A DNA stretch of 63,083 bases. Origin: Balneolales bacterium (GTDB lineage: Bacteria; Bacteroidota; Rhodothermia; Balneolales; Cyclonatronaceae). Position 1 is the first letter of the stretch. Each line of letters begins with the position of its first letter. The notes beneath the pieces were generated by a model. The model saw only the letters and a program-made list of their open reading frames with translations, was not told the origin of the DNA and ran no database searches. Location of the stretch: positions 33,769 through 96,851 of the forward strand of contig JAFIET010000003.1 in the NCBI GenBank assembly GCA_020832405.1, given 5' to 3'. This document shows positions 25,895 through 34,913 of this stretch, one piece after another. Position numbers and translations under genes: made by a program.

Positions 25895-28800
25895 ATGAGC
25901 CGTATGAAAAACCTGCGCTTACTTATCACCTTAACAGCCATAGCTGTACTGTGCCCCGTTGCAGCGGCACAGCAGTATGTCCAAACCCTGCCAAACCCTG
26001 CCGACGCAAGTGAGGCTTCTATCCGAAACCTTTCCGATGCTGTAAGGGATGCTGCAGGCAATTACTACCTGCTTGACAGCCGCAACGGAACCGTAATTAT
26101 GCTCAATTCTGCCGGTGAGCTGATTGAAGTTGTTAATGCTTTTGTAGGGCCGGCCGGCACCGTGCAGCTGCGAGGCCCGGTACGGATTGAAGCCGGTCCG
26201 GATAACCGGCTTTACATCGCAGACGACCGAAACAACGAAATTTATGTGCTCGAAAACCTGCAGTACATTCATAAAGCCGGCGAATCGGGCAGGATGCCGG
26301 GTCAGTTCAGCCGTATTTCAGATATCGCAGTTGACGCCGATAACTACCTTTATGTGCTCGACGAACGCGCCGGCAGGGTTGATATTTTCGATTATAAAGG
26401 GCGTTTTATTAACTGGATCGGCGGCCCGGAAAGAGGTCAGCCAAGGCTTTTTGAAAATGTTGCCGGATTGGGAATAAATGGTGCAAATCAGCTGTACGTA
26501 CTTGAGAGCAACCCGGCGAGGCTCCACATCTTCTCGGATTCCGGTCAGCACCTGCGAAGCTTCAACGAGTTGGGAAGTGCCGGCAGTCAGCTTCAGAATG
26601 CCGGTTCACTCACCGTATTTCGTAACGGACACTTCAGTATTCTCGATAAAGATTCGGGCACATTCAGCACTTTCAATTCAGACGGAGAGTTTCTGCAGCG
26701 TACAGGCCGAAGCGCGCGGGCAAGCTCACCGGGCATATTCCGGGATCCCTCTCTGCTGCGCACAACAGGTGTTAACCCGAACAGTCTTTTGGTTATAGAT
26801 AGCGGGGCATCAAACATACAGGAATACGTTTATGCATTTCCGGCTGCCGATTTCTCCCGGACCGAAAAAATTCAGCTTGAACTGGTTTCTACCTCCCTCC
26901 CTCGCTTCCATGACGCTGTATTTGCTCCTAACGGGGTGATGTATTTTATCCCTGACGGCGATCAGAGTATTGTTGTAGCACTTGATCTCGATTCCGGCGA
27001 GCAGCTTTTCCGGCTGCCGGCACAGCGGGCACACAGGCTTGCTACCGACAGCCAAAGCCGGGTTTATGTGCTCGATCAACACCGGCGATCTAACGAAATT
27101 AATGTTTTCAACAGTCAGGGTGTGCTCGAGCTTAGCCTTGGCAGGGATATTCCAAACCCTCTTCAAAGTCCCGAAGCACTTGCTGTAAAAAGCGATGGCA
27201 CCATCATCGTTGCGGATGCTTCACACGACCGGCTGCACAGCTGGGCCCGAAACGGCGAGTACCTTGGCGATACCATTTCACTGCGGCAGTTCAATTACCG
27301 CTCCATTTCTTTCATTCGTACAGACAGCAGAGATAACATTTACCTGCTCGACAGCAGCGACAATGAAATTTACCGACTTAATGCCGCCGGTATGCTCACC
27401 GATCCGCAGCCGCTCACTGTAAAGGGCTACAACCCTGCAAGGGGTAATGCCGGTATTGTATGGTTTGATATAGATCAGTCTGATCAGCTTCACCTTTTTA
27501 ACAGTGAGACCCTCCAATACTATCTGTTCGAATGGGAACCGAGCATACAGGTAATTAATGCGCCCAAACTGTTGTTTAAGTTTGGCAGGGAAGGCAGCGA
27601 CGAGCTTTCTTTCAGCCGTACCGGAAGCGTGGCGCTCAACCCCTATCAGCTTACGGCACATATCAGCAACGACCGGGGCAGGCAGATTAAATCAATTGGT
27701 ATTACGATACGACCGCCCAAACCGGACCTTGAGCTGTTTGCTTTTTCGGTTGATGGAGAAGGCTTCCTGCACATAAGCCCAAAAGCAGGTTTTGATGGGG
27801 TAACGAGCAGCTTCAGTCTTGCCGTTGAAAACCCGGAAACCGGAGCTATTGAAATCATCAGTTCTGATAACCAAACCATACAGGTACGGTACGACGGGCA
27901 GCGCAATCAGCTGCTGAATTACCGTATTCTGGGGGCAAGCGCCGGAAACCTGAGCGAGCCAAGTGAACCCTTCAGCGATTACATCGGGTATGGCCGGTAC
28001 CTTGCTTCGCAGGAGCTTTTTGTGCATGCCCTTGAGCAGTACTCCCGTGCTCCGGCTTACTACCTCAACCCGCAGCCGGAGCTGGTTAATCACATTGCCC
28101 GTGAATACATCCGCTGGGGGCAAACCCTAACCAACCGTGGTGAAGCTTACCTCACAACCCTGATACTGCGCAATGCTGCGGCCCTGCTTGATGATCGCGA
28201 CCCCCTAACCCGGAACATCAGCGAAGTGCTCATCACCCTGTATAACACGCTCGGCCGCCGGGGGGCATACGACGTGCTGATTGAAAGCACCGACAACCTC
28301 ACGGGCATCACAAGCCCTTCTGTAGTAGATGAAGTAAGCCGCACCATCGGTCAGGTTGCCGGTAATATGGCCCGCACCGGCGTTGAGCAGCGAATCCTGC
28401 AGAGCATCGATTTATATAACCGCATGCTCGACTGGGCCGAACGGCCCGAATGGGCGCTAACCGGGATGGCCGCTGCTCAGCTGGCCTATTATGAGCTGCT
28501 TGAGCGAACCAACGCGCCATATCATCTCACAAGCCTTCGCCTGAACCGCGCACAGGCCGCGATAGATGAAGCACTCGATAAAATCCGGCTCGTGAATGAC
28601 TTATACAACGAAAGCCGCATTCTTCAGATCAGAATCCTGAACAATCAGGGGCGGTATGAGCAGGCAATTGAAATTACTGAACAGGAACTCACCGATCAGA
28701 TTCCCGGCCTCGACCGGCGCTTTGAGCGGGACTACCGCTATCATGGCGGCGCTGCTATGATAGCAGCCGGCGAGTATAACCGCGCCGTTTTCAACTTCAC

Positions 28801-30919
28801 CGAACTGCTTCAGCTTGATCAGAATAACGCGCAGGTACAGCTGATGCTCGCAAATGCATTCTATAGTGATCAGCGCTATGCAGAAGCACAGGGAATCTAC
28901 CGGGAGTTGCTGCTGCGTAACCCCGATGAAGCCATCTATCAGGGATTACTCGGGCGTACGGAGCTTGCCCTGGGTAACTACGCTGAAGCTTCTTTCCAGC
29001 TGGAGCAAGCCATCCGGATTAACCCTGCTGTTAACTGGTTTTACGGTGAACTTGCACGGGCTTTTTATATGGATGGCAAATACACCGAAGCCCTGGGGTA
29101 TTTTGAACTCAGCGTAGCCGAAACACAGGCCCGCCTGGCAGCGGCACGTCAGCGTCAGCTGCCGCAGCCCGCACAGACGGAAATCAGAGCCGAGCTCGAA
29201 ACCTATCTGTTTGAGCAGGGCCTTGCTGCAACCCGCATCCGCAACTACGACACCGCTACTCAGGCCCTGCGAAGCCTGGTTGAACTAACCCCTTCGAACG
29301 CGAAATACTGGTTCGAGCTGGGTAATGTGTATGTCAATACCGGACTCGTGTATCAGGCAGAAAATGCGTTTTCGCGTGCCCTTTCCATTGATTCCCAAAA
29401 TGAAACCTACCGCAACGCCTTCAATCAGGCCCGGCAAAACAGCGATGAATATGCAACCAATCAGCCGCCGGCACGCATCCTGAGTGTGCAGGTAAACCCT
29501 GTTTTCCCGTCTGTTTACAGAAATTACACCGAGGCACAGTCGATTGGGCAGCTTGTAATTGAAAACAATACGGCATCGGTAATTACCAATGCCCGGCTTG
29601 AGGTTTCCTTCAGCCGCTTTGCTGCCGAAAGCTACTTCATCGACCTGCCGGTGATGTCGCCCCGAAGCAATACCACCGTTCCGCTGTTCATGGCTTTCAC
29701 GAGCGACATCATGAGCAACGATTCCGACACCAACGCGCAGCTCACCCTCAACCTGATTTACAACCACCGTGGCGAAGCCCTAACCGATGTGAGCAACGCA
29801 AATGTTACCATACATCGCCGCAGTGCCATCAGCTGGCGCGACAAGCGCAGCCTGGCAGCTTTCATCTCGCCCGGCAGTGAAACCATCAGGCAGTTTGTAT
29901 CAGAAATAAACTCTAATCTCGAGCCTTTTTCTGACCGTAATTTGCCGGAAGCCATTGCAATCGGAGCCCGGCTCTACAGCACCCTCAATAACAGCGGCTT
30001 CGTGTATCAGCGCGACCCGAACATCGAAACCATTTTAACAAGCGGTGTACTTGATGATATTCAGTTTCCGGCCGAAACCCTAACACTCCGCAGTGGTGAA
30101 TGCGACGATTTCGTGGTACTGTTTTGCAGCCTGTTTGAAGCGCAGGGCATACGAACGGCTTATATTGATGTGCCCGGGCACGTGTTTATGGCATTCGATA
30201 CCGGCCTCACACCCGACGACCTAAACTTTATGGGCCTTGATGCAAACCGCTTCATCACATACGAAAACAGACTCTTCCTTCCTATCGAAACAACCCTGCT
30301 TGGGCGCGGCAGTTTCATGCAGGCATGGGAAAACGCCGCCCTAAGGTGGCAACAAGAGCGCGAAGCAGGCAACATGCCGCAAATCGTACCGATTGATCAG
30401 GCACACCGGGTATATGCACCATCCGAATTTGTACCGGCTGACTTCAGGTCACCGCTGGTTTTTAGCGATAACCTTATTGCCGACTACAACTTCACCCTGC
30501 AACAGGTATTCAATAATTTCAATGCCGGAATGATTCAAAGCATTGAACAGCGCCTGATTGCAGAACCTGAAAACCTGTTTTTGGTAAATCAGCTGGGGGT
30601 GCTGCTGGCCAAAACCGGCGATACTGAAAAAGCCCGGGAAGTTTTTGAGCGCGGACTTGAAATTTTTCCGGCAAGCCCCCAAATCAACAATAACCTGGGT
30701 AATCTGTACTTCGAAGCGCGCAACTTCATTAAAGCAGCGGAACATTACCGCAAAAGCGCTGAAGCAAACAGCAACAACGCCAACGTTTATGTAAACCTGG
30801 CACGGGCCTTGTTACAGGCGGGTCAGACCGAGCCCTCACGCGACGCCATGCGGCAGGCCCTGCGTATCGATCAAGATGTACGCACCCGTTACGACTTCAT
30901 TTTTAACGAGCTATTCTGA
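25895..30919 (+). CDS. Large secreted NHL-repeat / TPR / transglutaminase-like protein
   Basis: A 1674-residue protein with a signal peptide (about residues 4-30, ending AAAQQ). Residues about 35-560 hold NHL beta-propeller-like repeats, each with motifs such as LYIADDRNNEIYVL, LYVLDERAGRVDIF and IYLLDSSDNEIYRL. A possible Ig-like segment follows, then TPR helices over about 690-1180 (YNRAVFNFTELLQLDQNNAQ, GNYAEASFQLEQAIRINP). After a strand-rich region comes a papain-like transglutaminase core with SGECDDFVVLF (Cys1403), VPGHVFMAF (His1429) and LPIETTL (Glu1465). More TPRs end the protein. It overlaps the FecR-domain gene by one base (TGATG). It is likely a periplasmic or surface sensor/scaffold; its function is not established. 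Confidence 0.85.
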   Translation: MSRMKNLRLLITLTAIAVLCPVAAAQQYVQTLPNPADASEASIRNLSDAVRDAAGNYYLLDSRNGTVIMLNSAGELIEVVNAFVGPAGTVQLRGPVRIEAGPDNRLYIADDRNNEIYVLENLQYIHKAGESGRMPGQFSRISDIAVDADNYLYVLDERAGRVDIFDYKGRFINWIGGPERGQPRLFENVAGLGINGANQLYVLESNPARLHIFSDSGQHLRSFNELGSAGSQLQNAGSLTVFRNGHFSILDKDSGTFSTFNSDGEFLQRTGRSARASSPGIFRDPSLLRTTGVNPNSLLVIDSGASNIQEYVYAFPAADFSRTEKIQLELVSTSLPRFHDAVFAPNGVMYFIPDGDQSIVVALDLDSGEQLFRLPAQRAHRLATDSQSRVYVLDQHRRSNEINVFNSQGVLELSLGRDIPNPLQSPEALAVKSDGTIIVADASHDRLHSWARNGEYLGDTISLRQFNYRSISFIRTDSRDNIYLLDSSDNEIYRLNAAGMLTDPQPLTVKGYNPARGNAGIVWFDIDQSDQLHLFNSETLQYYLFEWEPSIQVINAPKLLFKFGREGSDELSFSRTGSVALNPYQLTAHISNDRGRQIKSIGITIRPPKPDLELFAFSVDGEGFLHISPKAGFDGVTSSFSLAVENPETGAIEIISSDNQTIQVRYDGQRNQLLNYRILGASAGNLSEPSEPFSDYIGYGRYLASQELFVHALEQYSRAPAYYLNPQPELVNHIAREYIRWGQTLTNRGEAYLTTLILRNAAALLDDRDPLTRNISEVLITLYNTLGRRGAYDVLIESTDNLTGITSPSVVDEVSRTIGQVAGNMARTGVEQRILQSIDLYNRMLDWAERPEWALTGMAAAQLAYYELLERTNAPYHLTSLRLNRAQAAIDEALDKIRLVNDLYNESRILQIRILNNQGRYEQAIEITEQELTDQIPGLDRRFERDYRYHGGAAMIAAGEYNRAVFNFTELLQLDQNNAQVQLMLANAFYSDQRYAEAQGIYRELLLRNPDEAIYQGLLGRTELALGNYAEASFQLEQAIRINPAVNWFYGELARAFYMDGKYTEALGYFELSVAETQARLAAARQRQLPQPAQTEIRAELETYLFEQGLAATRIRNYDTATQALRSLVELTPSNAKYWFELGNVYVNTGLVYQAENAFSRALSIDSQNETYRNAFNQARQNSDEYATNQPPARILSVQVNPVFPSVYRNYTEAQSIGQLVIENNTASVITNARLEVSFSRFAAESYFIDLPVMSPRSNTTVPLFMAFTSDIMSNDSDTNAQLTLNLIYNHRGEALTDVSNANVTIHRRSAISWRDKRSLAAFISPGSETIRQFVSEINSNLEPFSDRNLPEAIAIGARLYSTLNNSGFVYQRDPNIETILTSGVLDDIQFPAETLTLRSGECDDFVVLFCSLFEAQGIRTAYIDVPGHVFMAFDTGLTPDDLNFMGLDANRFITYENRLFLPIETTLLGRGSFMQAWENAALRWQQEREAGNMPQIVPIDQAHRVYAPSEFVPADFRSPLVFSDNLIADYNFTLQQVFNNFNAGMIQSIEQRLIAEPENLFLVNQLGVLLAKTGDTEKAREVFERGLEIFPASPQINNNLGNLYFEARNFIKAAEHYRKSAEANSNNANVYVNLARALLQAGQTEPSRDAMRQALRIDQDVRTRYDFIFNELF

Positions 30920-31665
30920 TGAAAACAACACTGAACCTCAATCAGCTCTTTTGGGTCACATGCAGCATAATGCTGGCTGTCAGCTGTCCGGCAAAAGCAC
31001 AGCAACCGCCCCCCGGAGGCACGCAGGTACAAACTGAAGTAATCGGCACCCTCAGTTTTTTTCAGGGTAGGGTGATGATTTTTGTGGATGATGAATGGCG
31101 GCCTGCCACCATCAACCTGCCGCTAACAGCAAGCCGCCGGATACAAACCGGCCCTGCATCACAGGCTGAAATCGAATGGCGAACCGGCGACACCACCGTT
31201 ATCGGAAGCAATGAAATGCACAGCCTCGAAGCCCTTTATGTGGCTTTTCAGCAATCATCCTCACGGCAAACTGAAGGAGTCTTCAGCCGATTCAGGTCTA
31301 TGTTCAGGGGGGAAATAGCTGATTCGCGACAAGCCGAGGGAGGTATTCGTCGCGACCGGGCAGAAGTTGAACGAAAGCCCAGCCCTGGCGAACTCTACTG
31401 GTATGAAGACCCTCAGGTTGACATCGCCGATATTTTTGAACTCTACGACAGCGGTGAATACCGGCAGGCGCTTGCAAAGCTAAGCCTGTTTACCGAACAG
31501 CAGCCGCGCAGCCCTTTTATGCGGGAAGCCCTGTTCATGATGGGGCACTGTTTTATTGAACTCAACAACATCCCTCAGGCACGGGAAACCTTCAACCGCA
31601 TCGTAACACTGTTCCCGGGGGAAGCTATCTCAGCTGAAGCCCGCGAAGTGCTGCAGCAACTGTGA
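30919..31665 (+). CDS. FecR-domain and TPR-like periplasmic protein
   Basis: A 248-residue protein with a signal peptide (about residues 1-28, ending AKAQQ). The first domain resembles FecR: IGTLSFFQGRVMIFVDDEW, then ASRRIQTGPASQAEIEWRTG with the typical pattern of an imposed threshold and residue-rich strands. Residues about 165-248 form TPR-like helices (LYDSGEYRQALAKLSLFTEQ, LNNIPQARETFNRIVTLFPG). It is translationally coupled to the preceding giant gene and ends 10 bases before the CHASE2 cyclase. FecR-domain proteins commonly relay envelope signals. Here it could link the giant protein to the periplasmic CHASE2 domain; that is inference. Confidence 0.8.
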   Translation: MKTTLNLNQLFWVTCSIMLAVSCPAKAQQPPPGGTQVQTEVIGTLSFFQGRVMIFVDDEWRPATINLPLTASRRIQTGPASQAEIEWRTGDTTVIGSNEMHSLEALYVAFQQSSSRQTEGVFSRFRSMFRGEIADSRQAEGGIRRDRAEVERKPSPGELYWYEDPQVDIADIFELYDSGEYRQALAKLSLFTEQQPRSPFMREALFMMGHCFIELNNIPQARETFNRIVTLFPGEAISAEAREVLQQL

Positions 31666-31675
31666 GCCTTCTGTA

Positions 31676-33979
31676 ATGATATCAGGGGTCAATTTTCGTC
31701 TGCCAACAGGAAAACCTGGCTGGAAACTGCTCAGTTTCGTGATGATCTGCATTCTGTCGCTGTTTATCACACAGGCTTTTTCATGGGTGAACCACAACCT
31801 CACCCGCTCCCCGCTTACCGCCATTGACCTGGCCGTTGATGACCTGGCCCTGCAAATCCGCACCTTTACCGGGCAGGACAAACGCGTTTCAACACGGGAT
31901 TTCGTAATTATCGACATCGACGACTATTCCATATCTCAGCTGGGCCGCGTGCAGCTGTGGCCGCGCATGTATGATGCACAGGTGATCCGGAACATCAGCG
32001 CCGGGACCCCCAAAGTGATGCTGATTGACGCCCTCTACACCGAAGCCGACACCCTGCCGGGCGCATACGTGCAGCTGCTCACCGACCGCGGCTTCGGGCA
32101 GGCCGCCGATATCGTGAGCGCCATGAGCACCGATCACATCCTGGCCGAAGCCATTCAGCAGGCCGGAAACGTGATCCTCGGCATGTTCGATAAATCTGCC
32201 GACTTCACGGATGACGAGCGGGAATATGCACTTCGCGCCGAGCAGCTGCTGCCCCGTATCAGTGGAAACCGCCGGTCTGCCTTCGGCTACTATCAGCGCA
32301 GCGTACCCGTGCTGCCATCCCTCGCCTTTGCTGAAAATGCCCGGGCAATGGGACTGCTGAAAGTGAACCCCGACCCTGACGGCACGGTACGTTCGTACAC
32401 CCTGCTACAGCAAAGTCCGTTTCTTACGAGTGAAAGTACCAGTGATCATATCCGCCTTATCCCGTCTTTCATACTGCCTGCAGCACTCAATTTTCTGGGG
32501 CTAAATGACGAAGATGTCCGTACATCAAACACAGGTATTTACCTCGGGCCGGATATAAGAATCCCGGTAAACCCACGTGCCGAATTCAGTATAAACTGGC
32601 TGGGTTCCGGAGAAGATTTCCGCTACATCTCATTTTACAATGTGTGGAGCGGACAGGTACCCAAAGAGTTCTTCAACGACAAAATTGTATTTATAGGCAG
32701 CAGCGCCGCCGGCCTCGAAGACCTCAAAAACACACCCGTCAATCAGGTAATGCCCGGGGTTGAGGTGCACGCAACGGCCCTGTACAACCTGCTCAACGAA
32801 AGCTGGCTACGGCGTATAGACGATACCGGACTCATGTGGCTGCTCGCCGGCTTTGTCCTCTTTAGCACAGCCCTGTTTCTGTTTCTGCCCCAATGGCAGG
32901 CGCTCATCGCAGTATTCCTGCTCATTGTGCTTCAGTTTTTTGGCTATGTGCTGATGATTGTGCCTGAGCTAAAAATCCTGCTGCCCCTTTCAACCGTTGT
33001 GACCCTCACCATCAGCTCTTTCACCCTTTCGCTGGTGTACCGCAACGCGACCGAAGGCCGCGAAAAGCGGCAGCTCAAGCTGGCGTTTTCCTCCTACGTT
33101 TCGCCTCAGATTGTGGATGAGCTCATCGAGACCGGGCGCGACCCGCAGCTGGGTGGTTCGGAGAATGAGATTTCGGCTTTCTTCAGCGATATTGAAGCCT
33201 TCTCCCGGATTTCGGAAAAACTCTCGGCGCCTCAGCTCGTTGAGCTGATGAACGAATACCTGGACGCCATGACCTCCATCATCACCGAAGAGCGCGGCAC
33301 GCTCGATAAGTATATCGGGGATGCCATTGTGGCCTTTTTCGGCGCACCGCTCAAGGTAGATGATCACGCGCTGCGCTCCTGCATCGCGGCCTGCCGTATG
33401 ATGCAGGCCGAATCGGACCTCCGGCTAAAGTGGCAGGAAACCAAGCAGGGCTGGCCGCCGGAAATCCTGAAACTGCGCACCCGCATCGGCATCAATTCGG
33501 GCATGGCGGTAACCGGTAACATGGGCTCTTCCAAACGCTTCAACTACACCATGATGGGCGACACCGTGAACCTTGCTGCCCGCTGTGAGAGCGCCGCCAA
33601 GCAGTACGGCATCAGCGCGCTGGTTTCCGAGAGCACCCGCGACGCCGCCATCAAGGCAGGTGAGGACTGCGTATTCCGCCGGCTCGACCGCGTGACCGTA
33701 GTGGGCCGAAGCACCGCAGTGGAGCTTTACGAACTTGCCGGGCTTCGCGCTAAGGTCACCAAACAGCAGCTAAGCTGCATCGAAGCCTATGAAAAAGGCT
33801 TTGAAGCTTATCTGCAACAAAGTTGGGAAACGGCCGTGAGCTGTTTTGAGCAGGCGCTTGAGCTGGAAAAAAGCCCGGAACTGAATCCCTCGGCGCTGAT
33901 GCTCCGCCGCTGCGCGCAACTCCAAAAAGAGCCGCCGGGCAGCGACTGGGACGGCGTTTTTAACCTGAAATCCAAATAA
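31676..33979 (+). CDS. CHASE2-domain class III adenylate cyclase
   Basis: A 767-residue membrane cyclase. An N-terminal helix (about residues 18-36) is followed by a periplasmic CHASE2 sensor (about 45-375; DFVIIDIDDYSISQLGRVQL, FNDKIVFIGSSAAGLEDLKN). Three transmembrane helices lie at about 384-455. The cyclase catalytic domain (about 495-680) keeps metal ligands Asp505 (AFFSDIEAF) and Asp549 (YIGDAIVAFFGAP), the purine-specifying pair Lys545 and Asp629, and transition-state residues Asn632 and Arg636 (NLAARCES). The Lys/Asp pair favours ATP as substrate. A TPR-like helical pair ends the protein. It follows the FecR-domain gene by 10 bases in the same operon. Confidence 0.92.
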   Translation: MISGVNFRLPTGKPGWKLLSFVMICILSLFITQAFSWVNHNLTRSPLTAIDLAVDDLALQIRTFTGQDKRVSTRDFVIIDIDDYSISQLGRVQLWPRMYDAQVIRNISAGTPKVMLIDALYTEADTLPGAYVQLLTDRGFGQAADIVSAMSTDHILAEAIQQAGNVILGMFDKSADFTDDEREYALRAEQLLPRISGNRRSAFGYYQRSVPVLPSLAFAENARAMGLLKVNPDPDGTVRSYTLLQQSPFLTSESTSDHIRLIPSFILPAALNFLGLNDEDVRTSNTGIYLGPDIRIPVNPRAEFSINWLGSGEDFRYISFYNVWSGQVPKEFFNDKIVFIGSSAAGLEDLKNTPVNQVMPGVEVHATALYNLLNESWLRRIDDTGLMWLLAGFVLFSTALFLFLPQWQALIAVFLLIVLQFFGYVLMIVPELKILLPLSTVVTLTISSFTLSLVYRNATEGREKRQLKLAFSSYVSPQIVDELIETGRDPQLGGSENEISAFFSDIEAFSRISEKLSAPQLVELMNEYLDAMTSIITEERGTLDKYIGDAIVAFFGAPLKVDDHALRSCIAACRMMQAESDLRLKWQETKQGWPPEILKLRTRIGINSGMAVTGNMGSSKRFNYTMMGDTVNLAARCESAAKQYGISALVSESTRDAAIKAGEDCVFRRLDRVTVVGRSTAVELYELAGLRAKVTKQQLSCIEAYEKGFEAYLQQSWETAVSCFEQALELEKSPELNPSALMLRRCAQLQKEPPGSDWDGVFNLKSK

Positions 33980-34017
33980 ATGAAACACAGAACCCTATCA
34001 AGGAGCACCGGCAGCGC

Positions 34018-34860
34018 ATGATCCGAATCGAATTTCTGGGCGTGAGGGGGTCTGTTCCCACTCCCGGCCGGCAAACGCTGGCCTACGGCGGAAACACATC
34101 AGGTGTGCTGATTAGCTTCGGTAATTCTCCGCACCATCTTTTTTTGGATGCCGGCACCGGTATCGTTGAAGCCGGCAACCGGCTGGTTTCCCGCTCTGAA
34201 GCCATTGAAGGCCGCATCCTCATCACCCATGCCCACAGCGACCATATTCAGGGCATTCCGTTTTTCAAACCGCTGTATCAGCCGCAGCATCAGTTCAGCA
34301 TCCACATGCCGGAACAGGCCGGCCAAAACTGTGAGCAGGTTCTCAAAATGCTGATGGCCCCCGCCTTTTTTCCCGTCAGTACGGATGCCTTCAACGCAAA
34401 AATCAGCTATGAAACCCAGCAGCCGGGCACGACAGCGTATCCGGAAGGTTACAGCGTCACTTCGCTGAAAGCGAACCACCCCGGCAACACTTTCATGTAC
34501 AAAATAAGGATTGGAGATACCGACATCGTGTACTGCCCGGACAATGAGTTCATTCCGGACGATAAGGCCATGCGCAGCAGCATGTTTGATTTTTTTGAGG
34601 GATGTGATCTCGTGATTCACGACAGCCATGAGTCGCGGCTCAGTTATGAGAAAAAACGCGGCTGGGGGCACTCTGCCTGGGAAGATATAGCCGAACTTGC
34701 CTATGAAGCCGGTGTAAATCAGCTCTACCTCACGCATCACGCGCCTGAATCGACCGATGCCGATCTTGATCAGCGGCAGCAGGCCCTCAGCATGATGACC
34801 CGCCGCCCGCCGGTCGCACTCTTCGCCCGCGAGGGGCAGACGGTAGAGCTGAACAGCTGA
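34018..34860 (+). CDS. MBL-fold metallohydrolase
   Basis: A 280-residue beta-lactamase-fold hydrolase. The start IRIEFLGVRGSVPTPGRQTL and the metal motif ITHAHSDHIQGIPFF (His71, His73, Asp75, His76) are clear. Later ligands lie in KANHPG, VIHDSHE and LYLTHHAPE. A good AAGGAG ribosome-binding site sits 12 bases before the ATG. The family includes phosphodiesterases acting on RNA, phosphonate intermediates or cyclic nucleotides. Lying 38 bases after a class III cyclase, it could degrade the cyclic nucleotide, but that is a hypothesis from position and fold only. It may be the last gene of the 25895-34860 operon. Confidence 0.85.
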   Translation: MIRIEFLGVRGSVPTPGRQTLAYGGNTSGVLISFGNSPHHLFLDAGTGIVEAGNRLVSRSEAIEGRILITHAHSDHIQGIPFFKPLYQPQHQFSIHMPEQAGQNCEQVLKMLMAPAFFPVSTDAFNAKISYETQQPGTTAYPEGYSVTSLKANHPGNTFMYKIRIGDTDIVYCPDNEFIPDDKAMRSSMFDFFEGCDLVIHDSHESRLSYEKKRGWGHSAWEDIAELAYEAGVNQLYLTHHAPESTDADLDQRQQALSMMTRRPPVALFAREGQTVELNS

Positions 34861-34913
34861 TTACCCGCTTCTGAATAAAACCGGGGCTGTTTCCCCCCGA
34901 TCTGAAACAGGCC

